A stretch of 27,967 nucleotides of DNA, from assembly GCA_000226015.1 (NCBI GenBank), contig JH152675.1:467825-495791 (forward strand), read 5' to 3'. Every line of letters begins with the position of its first letter. Positions within the stretch are counted from its first letter, which is position 1. Of the stretch, positions 12,101 to 19,300 are shown piece by piece. This stretch comes from Mnemiopsis leidyi. Taxonomy: Eukaryota; Ctenophora; Tentaculata; Lobata; Bolinopsidae. Made by a program: the position numbers and the translations under genes. Under the pieces are notes generated by a model, which had not been told where the DNA came from, did not search any database, and saw only the letters and a list, made by a program, of their open reading frames with translations.

Positions 12101-12387
12101 ACAAGATTATACCCCAGGACTGGCCGATATCTCTGATAGAGCCCTTCGTGTATCGATCTCTGGGATGTCAGGCTCACCATTACCGGACTAGCCGGATTGT
12201 TAAGGGTCTCAGCGAGCTGGAGTGGGCGAGGATGCGAGCGGACAGGGTGGGCTTCACCAAGCGACTAGTGAAGATAACAAGTGGAACTTATTGTGCCTTT
12301 TGTTTCCATCCCTTCTCTGATAGCAATTGTAGTGTGGCTACGAGCGGGGAGGTGTATCATACACAGTGTATATCACAGATTACGTGA
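120..12387 (+). CDS. TGFBRAP1: TGFBRAP1 (VPS3-like CORVET subunit), C-terminal seven exons, 5' end outside window
   Basis: Exons: <120-328, 492-640, 793-939, 1150-1308, 3428-3547, 11521-11625, 11881-12387. All splice phases agree, and they give 464 residues plus a TGA stop. The protein follows the human TGFBRAP1 C-terminal half module by module: AVEQW, a YHTQLAQQYL helix, SDKYAVSLILNKIQ, AILYGKLQ then EHEKALKVLVYE, a VPS39-type second domain with QDWP, and a terminal zinc-finger-like CAFC...YHTQC. The family tethers early endosomes as the CORVET-specific subunit and binds TGF-beta receptors and SMAD4 in mammals. The donor after 939 was preferred to one at 955 because it keeps the human spacing. 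The first exon could instead start at 131. Introns 1309-3427 and 3548-11520 contain complete other genes. I am sure of the family. The choice of TGFBRAP1 over its paralogue VPS39 rests on remembered sequence. Confidence 0.9.
1433..1438 (-). terminator. Polyadenylation signal AATAAA for the cysteine protease
   Basis: TTTATT on the plus strand reads AATAAA on the minus strand, about 110 bases past the protease stop codon. Confidence 0.6.
1547..2554 (-). CDS. Papain-family (C1A) cysteine protease, secreted cathepsin-like preproenzyme
   Basis: 335-residue intronless protease lying antisense in a TGFBRAP1 intron. Residues 1-16 form a signal peptide (MKTFIILFAVLACTLA). Residues 30-95 form an I29-type inhibitory propeptide with the FADLTEAE motif. 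Residues 101-119 are an Ala-Pro-Glu linker, and the peptidase domain follows to the end. Catalytic residues are all present: Q137 (oxyanion hole), C143 in CGSCWAF, H278 in PNHAITLVGY and N294 in RNSWGTGWG. CSGSSNNCGGG is also conserved. Length is normal for the family. The usual DWR start of the mature enzyme is not recognisable. It probably acts in lysosomes or as a secreted digestive enzyme. It should be active. I cannot separate cathepsin L from other C1A subfamilies. The start is fixed by the signal peptide and by a TATA box 58 bases upstream. Confidence 0.95.
   Translation of the reverse strand: MKTFIILFAVLACTLAKETMVNLADKDPRVLQSLFKSFQHAEGRHYANAQEARMRLKNFRKFVGDMAKANDEDEGVEYGVTFFADLTEAEAQQYYGFGNSTAPAPEVDAPAPEAPAPEGLQYGSASHKHRYNSAKHQNTCGSCWAFTTVGMLEGWAHIKTGQKPLLSEQQVLDCSGSSNNCGGGWYYEALGYIKNNQHLASASQYRYENRKGSCRRTSYGNAMPFKITGVYKSRGDADMASRLNSGPLGVAMDFRNINFRGYWDGVWSNTNCNQWPNHAITLVGYTSSYWEIRNSWGTGWGNQGYFKITRRVQNVCQIASNAWFITTGSQQELEE
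2591..2620 (-). promoter_or_regulatory. Core promoter (TATA box plus initiator) of the cysteine protease
   Basis: The minus strand reads TATAAATAG (2620-2612), then TCAGT (2595-2591) with its A about 25 bases downstream. This is classical TATA/initiator spacing and predicts a 5' UTR of about 40 bases. It shows that the nested gene has its own promoter, of the kind common in strongly expressed tissue-specific genes. Confidence 0.75.
2621..3427. other. Intronic stretch upstream of the protease; no gene seen
   Basis: AT-rich sequence between the protease promoter and the next TGFBRAP1 exon. It holds a perfect 9-base inverted repeat (2820-2828 with 2835-2843) and nothing else I can support. Any distal control sequence of the protease would lie here. 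Confidence 0.5.
3591..3690. repeat. (TTTG)n microsatellite
   Basis: About 24 tandem TTTG units with two TCTG variants near the end, starting about 45 bases inside the large TGFBRAP1 intron. The apparent open frames running through it (Val-Cys-Leu-Phe repeats) are by-products of the repeat, not genes. Confidence 0.97.
3694..4162. promoter_or_regulatory. Cluster of five GGTAAACC/GGTTTACC sites upstream of the nested membrane receptor
   Basis: The same 8-mer occurs at 3694-3701 (reverse), 3714-3721 (forward), 3749-3756 (reverse), 3784-3791 (forward) and 4155-4162 (forward). The last copy ends 22 bases before the receptor start codon. The core GTAAAC resembles forkhead sites. Between them, 3991-4005 and 4006-4020 are a perfect 15-base tandem duplication, also containing ATAAACC. 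Function is inferred. Confidence 0.5.
4180..4203 (+). other. Upstream ORF overlapping the receptor start
   Basis: An ATG at 4180 opens a 7-codon frame ending in TAA at 4201-4203. It overlaps the receptor ATG at 4185 in another frame. The main start is kept because it gives a good signal peptide. TTTCAG just before (4173-4178) could be a splice or trans-splice acceptor, which would leave both ATGs in the mRNA. Confidence 0.4.
4185..6119 (+). CDS. Type I membrane receptor: D8C-like, Ig-like and duplicated Ig-like/Eph-type cysteine-rich modules
   Basis: 644-residue intronless gene inside a TGFBRAP1 intron, on the same strand as the host. Residues 1-20 are a signal peptide. Residues 23-180 look like a D8C domain as in uromodulin and GP2 (ETWYRF, then VCPPRGHCNGFY, then CDGFALYKFP). 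Residues 204-290 are an Ig-like segment. Residues 296-443 and 450-600 are two copies of one unit: a beta-rich Ig-like part with TWKCGIRD or SWECGVRD, followed by a short cysteine-rich module (CPYGAGL...CVKCPP..., CPHGTGY...CEVCPKN...) of the Eph/GCC2-GCC3 type. A transmembrane helix spans 612-634 and the cytoplasmic tail has only 10 residues. There are many N-glycosylation sequons. With so short a tail it probably binds ligands or partners rather than signalling directly. I do not recognise a named orthologue. Confidence 0.88.
   Translation: MLLCKLISALLLVKISSLTDVNCSDPSTYRSYNKSTEYKGISQNVAWDRSNDSGDNCNFSSVVPIVQPETCGDCDFDLAEETWYRFDQGPYVQISEVSNETVCPPRGHCNGFYQIALLPSDIESDDSGIENYFVVFSDFSTPANCSIATNKKFMVEKLYCDGFALYKFPAGWEAAAARCSFIDSTITGETYHTPYSLCMYDEVTDLTLSANKMFYTKGNNTSLTCSSSRSPTPPRLSFRDQTNNDITSQTHRDSPLTSLFNVTYSINSSPHTSVTCQVEDKSHTFYQVSIETRDMAGYTGEEVTATCNVTFHSPDTPGLNETDIYFIQVLDDSEVFYTSENISGQGSMSVLFNKTFLTYRTYLTLPSMINETNETKTWKCGIRDGISEEYILAPFSIAKHCPYGAGLDESGGCVKCPPLTFSHQGQCKKCPTGHVSASGVSQCVGLQVEDIVVRDNEIVRASCTVSFDVISEDSLYLIEVLGETVVYYSTKNISTRGELEVDSENSGIFQLTLTLATSPVPANLREITRSWECGVRDPLTEVYTTASFTVTLIKQCPHGTGYTTDTATLCEVCPKNTISFRNECRKCLNGQVAERGAYECTFPGYSGRLSDFFIGIGVVIIGALLIATVVFLANYRHHLNRIQV
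6149..6154 (+). terminator. Polyadenylation signal AATAAA of the nested membrane receptor
   Basis: AATAAA 30 bases after the receptor stop codon. A second AATAAA at 6453-6458 could serve as an alternative. Confidence 0.65.
6522..6527 (-). terminator. Possible polyadenylation signal ATTAAA of the LDLa-GPCR
   Basis: The minus strand reads ATTAAA about 47 bases past the GPCR stop. It is the commonest variant signal. No canonical AATAAA lies closer. Confidence 0.4.
6574..10157 (-). CDS. LGR/RXFP-type GPCR with multiple LDLa modules and no leucine-rich repeats
   Basis: Two exons, 10157-10025 and 9776-6574 on the minus strand, joined across a 248-base intron in phase 1, give 1111 residues. The first exon supplies the signal peptide (MLVLFALSFTVVTPQ). 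The large exon alone begins without one. The ectodomain of about 660 residues is cysteine-rich, with LDL-receptor class A-like modules near residues 141-157, 341-366, 392-404, 433-460, 599-627 (CGDGSDERHC) and 633-659. No leucine-rich repeats are seen. The seven-helix part resembles relaxin/LGR receptors: SLGDVMVGCYLF in TM2, TSDFLCWVP in TM6, VLPINSVINPL in TM7, and ECL2 ending GFYGNDGVC. Oddities are SRL at the DRY position, NPLVL in place of NPxxY, and a roughly 67-residue insert in ECL2. It lies antisense in a TGFBRAP1 intron. The ligand is unknown. Confidence 0.9.
10158..11520. other. Rest of the large TGFBRAP1 intron; repeats only
   Basis: Region upstream of the GPCR. It contains a GA-rich patch (10440-10460), a perfect 19-base tandem duplication (11006-11024, 11025-11043) and the 11098-11212 minisatellite. 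I see no exon. The host exons on either side join in phase 0 without needing one. Confidence 0.6.
11098..11212. repeat. AT-rich minisatellite (unit near TATACTTATAGTAAA)
   Basis: About eight imperfect copies of a 13 to 15 base unit containing ACTTATAGTA or ACTTATTGTA, about 300 bases before the next TGFBRAP1 exon. Confidence 0.85.
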
Positions 12388-12716
12388 ACCTTTTGTAGCT
12401 AATATTTTTATGTGAAACAAGTATCGCAAGTGTTCAATGGAAATGTGAAGTATCGTTGTTAAATGCAATGTTTGAGTTGATGGAACTGATAAGTGATAGC
12501 CTTTGCCAAATGATAGCCTCTTTTTTGACCAGATGTGTATAATCTATTGCATCTAATCGTAAGCACAGGCCCCATGTGACGGAAAACTATTATTGTTTAG
12601 TCACTGTTAGCTTAAGTCAGCCTGGCATGCCAAAATTGTTATATATGACGTGAAAATGACAGAAAATGAAATGTCGCGGATTGGGATAGGCAAAGTTAAT
12701 TTGGGCGACAAGAATG

Positions 12717-12722
12717 AATAAA
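12717..12722 (+). terminator. TGFBRAP1: Polyadenylation signal AATAAA of TGFBRAP1
   Basis: First AATAAA after the TGFBRAP1 stop codon, predicting a 3' UTR of about 350 bases. No other gene is seen between 12388 and here. Confidence 0.6.
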
Positions 12723-12859
12723 GACGCATCTGACTAAGATGCCTTCTTTTGTTGTACATATATATATTGAGCTCCTTCAATTCTATGACGTGTGGGATTT
12801 GTTGCCGTCCTATTCTAGGCTGTTGTTAATGTAAGAGGTTTAGGGTTCCCACTTCCCGT

Positions 12860-13033
12860 CGTCCTGCCCCAGAACCTCGTGCCCCACATCATTTTGCGTG
12901 ACAATTTTTGCCCCAGAAACCCTAACCCTAACGAAGTTGTCTATTGTGGACCAGAATGTCTATTGTCACTCAGTCACTGGGGCAAAATCTCAGGGTGACA
13001 ACGTTCTGGGGCACGATGTTTTGAGGCAAGACG
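12860..13033. repeat. Foldback (inverted-repeat) element containing a CCCTAACCCTAAC motif
   Basis: Arms 12860-12916 and 12977-13033 are imperfect inverted repeats of about 57 bases each. Shared landmarks include the outer CGTC(C/T)TGCC, TCGTGCCCCA and the inner TTTTGCCCCAG. The 60-base loop begins near a double CCCTAA motif. No coding capacity, so it is probably a non-autonomous foldback element. Confidence 0.75.
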
Positions 13034-13374
13034 TCAGCCGGTCAGAGGTGGTGTTTTTCCAAGTTTAACTGAAAATGTTAAGTTCAAGATGTTACTTAAT
13101 TCTGCGCAATGGATTACCATAGATAAACTTAAATTTAGAGAAATGATTGTATAATGGTGATTTATGTGGAATTCCAAAGCTGATTCAGTTTGTGCCTTGT
13201 GACCGACTAATATCAAATACGTTTATAATTTCATTAAAGACGTTAAAAAGTAATTAACATTTTAATTATGATCCATTTAAAAGCGTTCATCATTGTTTGA
13301 TTTTGATCTCGATATGAGAAACAATTACCTGAAAATGATACTAGTACTTCTGCCAACAAATTTTTGGGTCTCCC

Positions 13375-13830
13375 ACCGCTTCAGAACCGTAAGAAGCAGG
13401 CTAAGAACCGTGGAACGACCACTTAAACCGGCTAAAAACTGCTTTAGAACCGCAAATACGATAGATAATTGTAACTCGAATAATATAGGATTACAAGTGA
13501 TGTTAAGATGTGAGAACTGCTTAAGAATAAGAACCGCTTGATAGCCAACAGTGCCATTATGGGTTTTAACAGGAGCATGAGAGTTTTAACCATAATATTG
13601 CTGTCGGATCTCAAGCGGTTCTTAAGGCTTAGCTGTTCTTAGTCGGTTCTAAACCTTATTCAATTTTATGTCGCTGTTAGCTAGCAAGCGGTTCTTAACC
13701 GGTCGTTAATCATTTTTTATCCTAATTTATTTGACTTAACTATCGTATTTTTGGTTCTTACGCGGTTCTTAGCCGATTTTAAGCGGTCGGTTGACGGTTC
13801 TTAGCCGGCTTTAAAGGTTAACAGTAGCGA
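13375..13830. repeat. Large foldback element built from AGAACCG / CGGTTCT motifs
   Basis: The left part (13383-13470) is rich in TAAGAACCG and ends near CAAATACGATAG. The right part (13735-13825) is its inverted complement, beginning CTATCGTATTT and rich in CGGTTCTTAGCCG. A nested inner pair lies at about 13518-13545 and 13608-13635. The whole could fold into one long imperfect hairpin. A short open frame here (13293-13541) follows the repeat and is not taken as a gene. Confidence 0.75.
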
Positions 13831-14019
13831 GCATCATCTATTCCAAGTCAAACTCAACCTTCAAATCCCGATATTCATTGCCGGCCCCGTTTCCGGTCAT
13901 TATAAATTCAAAGTATTCGAACATCAGAGTGCTAACGGGCGATGCACATCTTGATCTATAGAATTTCGTCTAAATACACCTGGCCTAAAAATAAAATGGA
14001 TGCCATCAGATATAACCAA

Positions 14020-15550
14020 GCGCTGCATGCGCTCTCTCTACGTTTCCCTCCGATCGGGGGGTACAAATACAAGAAGGACTTTAGTACCCAGGCATGGGTG
14101 ACAGCACGTTAAGTCCATGAGGTTGACGAGATTATATCTGTCTAACGTTCTAACGCTTTAGCTGCGTGAGTCGGGTATCACCGCGACAACTGTTGTGCCT
14201 GTGTTGACGAGATGATATCCGTCTACCGTTCTCGCCAGGAGAGCAGCAAGCTGCGAGCCGCGCGCGAGTCGGGTAACACCTCGACAATGCCTGTGGAGCA
14301 AGGACTGCGCGGCGTCAATTTTGTACAGCAGCGCGCACCCTCCCGCGTTATTTTATTCTCGCTTCGAATGAGGGTCGGACAAAGTCAGACAACGTCAATT
14401 ACACATTACCGGGCGCTCCCTACTGTCAGCTCTGCCTGGGTATCTCAGTTCTGATTTGCCCTGCCTCACGTTGCGGCCCTTTTTCTGGCCCTTCGAAGAA
14501 ATTCTAGACGCGCATCGCCCGTTGATGCTGTTTGCGCGCGGCTTTCTCTACGTTTCCCTCCATGTTCGGAATTTGTTGCAAAAACAATTAGCCTGAGGTC
14601 CCCAGGCAACGCGCGGCTTGCAGCTTTGCTGCTCTCCTGGCGAAACGTTTTGTTAGAACATTAGCAATTAGACGAATATTTTGCCTTACGTTGCGGCCCA
14701 TTTTCAATTTGCGCGTACGCGCAAAGTAAACCAGTAAAGCAAGGCATATGGCATGGCACGTACTTGTCGCGGTGATACCCGAATCACGCAGCTAAAGCTG
14801 AACGAGTTTCGTTAGAACGGTAGACGGATATAATTTTAAATATCTCGTCAAAAGCTGTCAGGCCAGAGTTGCTCTAACCAAAGCCCTTTTGCGCGCGCCA
14901 CCACAAGTTACTGTTAGGGTTTGACAAGTTAGGGTTCACGACGAGAGCTGCAGAAAACTGCACTGCGAGCCGCGCGCGGGTCGGGTAACACCTTGTCGCG
15001 GTGATACCCGACTCACGCAGCTAAAGCTGAACGTTAGACGGATATAATTAGAACGTTAGACGGATATAATCTCGTCAAGGTAACACCTAGTGACAAGTTA
15101 GGGTTAGCACCTGGTTCAGGTTAGGTGAACTTTGTCAGACGTTGTCTGACCTGCTGTCGCGAAGCGCGGCAGCCGCCTCGTAGTCGTAATTTGAAAATGG
15201 GCCTCAACGGAAGGCAAGGTGAACTCGCAGCTCAAAGTCAAAGCTAAATGAGGTTGTTTCGTTTACAATTGTCAATTGTATTACCGGGCGCTGTGCGGCT
15301 TTCTCTACGCAACAAAGACTGACGTCCCCCGTCCCCGGGCAAACATTGTGCGGCAGCACCCACCCTCCCGAAATTTTATTCTCGTTTCGAATGAGGCCGA
15401 GGGTCGACTAGAGTCAGGTATAACCGCGTCAGCCCCAACTGCAAGAGTTGGGTATCAGTCTGTGACAGTCCAATCCCAAATTCGGATTTACAGAGTGTCG
15501 AAAAAGACGTTCGTTAAATTTCATTGACGAAATGACATCAGTCTAACGTG
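14020..15550. repeat. GC-rich mosaic of inverted and direct repeats
   Basis: The sequence from GACGAGATTATATC through CGGGTATCACCGCGACA (about 14126-14190) recurs inverted at about 14764-14850 and again at 14992-15079. Bases 14230-14262 are a near-perfect inverted repeat of 14610-14642 (CGCCAGGAGAGCAGCAA core). The segment CACCCTCCCG...TTATTCTCG(C/T)TTCGAATGAG occurs directly at about 14336-14372 and 15359-15395. TTGC(C)TTACGTTGCGGCCCATTTTC at about 14683 has an inverted copy at about 15195. Composition (many CGCG) is unlike the AT-rich flanks. This looks like nested non-autonomous DNA transposons. No transposase frame is seen. Confidence 0.7.
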
Positions 15551-16226
15551 AGTCGTATATGACCTCGAAAAACTATATCATCGATTATGCGAATGATTGA
15601 TTACTATGATCCACACTGAGACAGATTTAATTTTAATGTATTCATCTGTGATCTGCATGGAATGAACAGTTTTTATTTTGCCATTGAAGTTGAACAAAGT
15701 TAAACATTTGGATTTGTGTTAAGTTTATTTGAAAACTATTAAGATTTTTGGGGAACAGTTACACAATCACGAGAAACTCTAACTAGAGGTTAACAGAGTA
15801 TGAAAATCATGATAATTCATAGGAAATTTAAGCCAGCTGTTACGAAGTCTAGCCATACTAACTATAAGTATTACTACTACTATTACCAATAACTCACAGG
15901 TTCGAGACCAACATAAGTAGATAAACTCGAGAAACGCAACCAATATCTTAGAGCCTCTTACCATGTACAAACAAACTTGTCATATTCTGGCGGCATTAGA
16001 TGAATCATGGTCAGTAAACTCAGATTTGGAGTTAGATAATCAAAGTTCGGGGTCCTCAAACTAGTCACGATTGTAGCTAAAGCCCCTATAACTTCATGTT
16101 TTGTTAACAGTATCAAAACAAATTACAAACAACTTTAACTTTCTCTTTCTCCCCTCCAATACCAATTAACTGTATAGCCCAAAAACTTAAAAACTAATGC
16201 AACAATGCATCGTATGATCTGGAGCA
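15551..16226. other. Intergenic stretch; nothing recognised
   Basis: AT-rich sequence between the repeat mosaic and the HUWE1 3' end. I find no exon, RNA gene or repeat that I can support. Confidence 0.5.
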
Positions 16227-16232
16227 TTTATT
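16227..16232 (-). terminator. HUWE1: Polyadenylation signal AATAAA of HUWE1
   Basis: TTTATT on the plus strand, about 130 bases past the HUWE1 stop on the minus strand. Confidence 0.65.
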
Positions 16233-16363
16233 GCACCCAATTGGAAAATAATTTACAACGATCCCCAAAAATTAGCAAGATGTCACTGCAATACTTGTTC
16301 GGCAACCAGCATCTTGGTCACAAATTTCAATAGTTGCTCGGCAACGGATATCAATGACTCAGC

Positions 16364-19300
16364 TCAGGCTAACCCGAAACCTTCAGGGCATTCATTAATA
16401 GCAAGCAGAAGGTTTTTCCTGAGCTTATCGTATGTCTCATACACAGGTAGATCGAGCTGGTTGAAACACGTATGTGCAGAGGGTAGCCGATCAGTTGATC
16501 TGTCGTCTCTGTGGATCTGGAACTTCTGGACGCCGTTCATTCCCTCAAGAGACGAGAATCCTTGGAGCGGAACTTTGGACGTACCCGTTACAAACTGAAG
16601 GAAGTTGGCGCGCTCCGCCTGGGAGAAAGATCGGAGTGCGCGCCAGAACCACTGGATTTGGAGAGAGGTAAGACTGAACTTATGATACTCCGTGTTTGCT
16701 TTTAGATCCTCGATATCGATCGTCGGGAGCCCGGATATCAGGAGTTCCAGTTCAGTGTCACTGAATATCGAGATCAGGTGTTTGGGAATGATATCGTAGA
16801 AACCGTCCAGGAAAGCTTTGATCTGAGATCGTATGCTGCCGGTCATTTTCATTTGAGAAATAAGCTTTACGTATTCCTTTTTATTGGCGTTTGTAACGGC
16901 AATCTCATGACCGTTAGGTTTTAACTCCCGAGTTTCAGTCACACCGAACTCCTCGATCTCCATGGTAAAGTCGAGGTTGTCCAGCCCTGCTTCCACCAGA
17001 TCGTGCTCCAACAAGAACATCATACTCTTGTAGAAGGCGTAATCCTCATGCTCCATGTCCTTGAAGCTGATAGATTGTCCCAGGATGTGCTTGTAGAAGG
17101 ACCGGGAGAAGTAACAGTCCAGATGCTTGTTATCGTAGATCGCTTTAGCAATAACTCGGCCCACAAACTTGAAGTAGTCCAGATGGTTGGGGTTGTAATG
17201 ACTGAAACTGTTACAGACATACGTCACCTTGTCACCAGGTGTGGTCGTGAAGAGGGCGTAGTGCGGGTTGAAAATCTCGCGAGCTATGATCTGATACCAC
17301 TCCCGCAACAAACCACCCGCGTCCTGCCCCTCCTCGCCCTCAAAAATCACATACAACCTGCTCTTCAGCTCTTCAGGAGATCTCCGATGTAGCTCCCTGA
17401 AACTCTCCTCAAAGACGTGCTCTCTCCGGACCCTGATAGCAATGTCTTCTCTTCTGTTTGTCTCCTCTATCTTATCCAGCTCCTGCCTAAAGTAACGTCT
17501 CTTCACGTCAAAGTCTAGTACTCTGGTGTGGTTTACCAACACTTGGAAGGGTCCGTCACTCAGCGGCGTCGTGCTCTGTCGTAATATCTGGTTCAGTACG
17601 ATCCGGTGCTGCTCCGCAAAGGTGATGAATTTCCGGGTATCCGGACACATATCGGAGGTAAAGGAAGACAAAGCTCCCTGACCCCCGGAGCTCAGTGAAC
17701 TGACACTGTCCACTGGCTCCACACTAAGCGGTGCTGGACTCTCCGTCAGCAGATCCAGAGATCCGGAGGTGTTGCGGCCCCGCCGTGCCGCCGCCCCGGC
17801 CGCCTTGTCGATACCGTGAACGTGGAAGAAAGCTTCAACAGCAGGCTGCAGTACGAGGACGGCGTGAGTGTCGTTGCTTGAACCTAGCTCGGTGAGACAT
17901 TCTCCCAAAGTCGACCACAGTTGGGATACTTTGAGTTGTTCTGACAGCGGGCCCAGGCCACCAGTCTCTGAGGATAGAGAAAGTAGTTTAAGAATTTTTA
18001 AAAAAATTTTCAGTATATTGGTTTAGAGTAACCGTTGGAGTATTTCAATTTCTATATCAGAAAAAGTCGAGCCTCCAAATGATTACGAAATTGGGGAACG
18101 ACCAGTCCTTACAACAATTTAAGTTTACATTTAGCTCTTACAGTTCTTTTTATTTGATATTCAGTTCGTTTTACCTAATATTAACATTTTTCAGCTAGCA
18201 GATGGTATTCAGAGGGCATTAATGTAAAGTATTGTATAGCTGAAAGCACGGTGTTAACCTACACGGACCGCCCTTAACTGGCCGATCCCTGTTTACAAGC
18301 CCTGTAGCAGGGGACCAGATAAGGCTAAACCGGTAAACGGGCACAGTTAAACACCGTACTTCCATCTTGGGACTTGTAAACAACTAGGAAATATTTCCAA
18401 GTGTTTAAAGTTCACGAGACGAAAGCTGTGCAATGTGAACTATGTACTGTGAACTGGTCCCAAGTCCAGTCGCCATCTTATCATTTATGTCAAATAATCG
18501 TGTCTAGTCATTGACTACTGATTTAAAAATGTAATTAAAACCAAAAATGAAGTCACTAACTATCGTCATCTTCTTCTGTCTTCGTTTCGTCTTCATCCTC
18601 GCTCTCGGTCTCTTCTCCTTCTTTCCTTTGTTCTTCCCTCTCCTTCCTCTTTTTTTCCTTCTCCTCTTTAAGTTTGGCTTCCCGCTCTTTCTTCTTCTTT
18701 TCCTTTTCTGCTTCTATGCTCTTGATAGTAACGTCCCTCACAGCAATTACAACCTGCAAGGAGTGGTTGATCGAGTCAAATTGACTTCTGTTTTCGCATC
18801 GACGTTTACGGCCGATGCTAAACGCTTACGTGACCAATTTCTTCCCACTTAGATTCACTTCTGTAAATCAATTTTATATACCGAGGGGATATAAATTTCT
18901 TTTTGTCGTCACACTATTTTTGGCAAGTGACAAATTGCAAATTCAGAGAGCAAATAAAAATTTCGCAATTTGCCATTACGGTAATGTACAGCAGAGAAAT
19001 ATTCTACTGAAAATACAGATTTCACAACACAACCGCCAAGTGTAGGGAAGGTAACCTTAAGAATACGGAGGAAGTAAGCCTGGCTGCTGTTTTTCTTGGT
19101 CAGGTTGGACATTGCAGGGAGGTGGAGGTCCCGATGAGGTGTCTTCAGAGAACCCTTGTTCGGTTGGAGCGTCAGAGCCTTGCTCTTTGTTACGTCCTTC
19201 TCCTTCTGCTTCTTCTGGGGGTTTCTCCTGTGTTCTTCCTTTAGTTCCTCCAACAGCTGCTTTATCTAGGGAGAAGTGTTTGTTAATTGTTACCGTCAAA

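Noticed and set aside
14212-14454. 80-residue plus-strand open frame in the repeat mosaic, and a similar one at 15276-15527
   Set aside because: Both follow duplicated repeat blocks, have no recognisable domain and differ in frame between copies.
15899-15909. GGTTCGAGACC, a perfect tRNA B-box match
   Set aside because: No A box, acceptor stem or anticodon arm can be formed around it, so neither a tRNA gene nor a SINE is supported.
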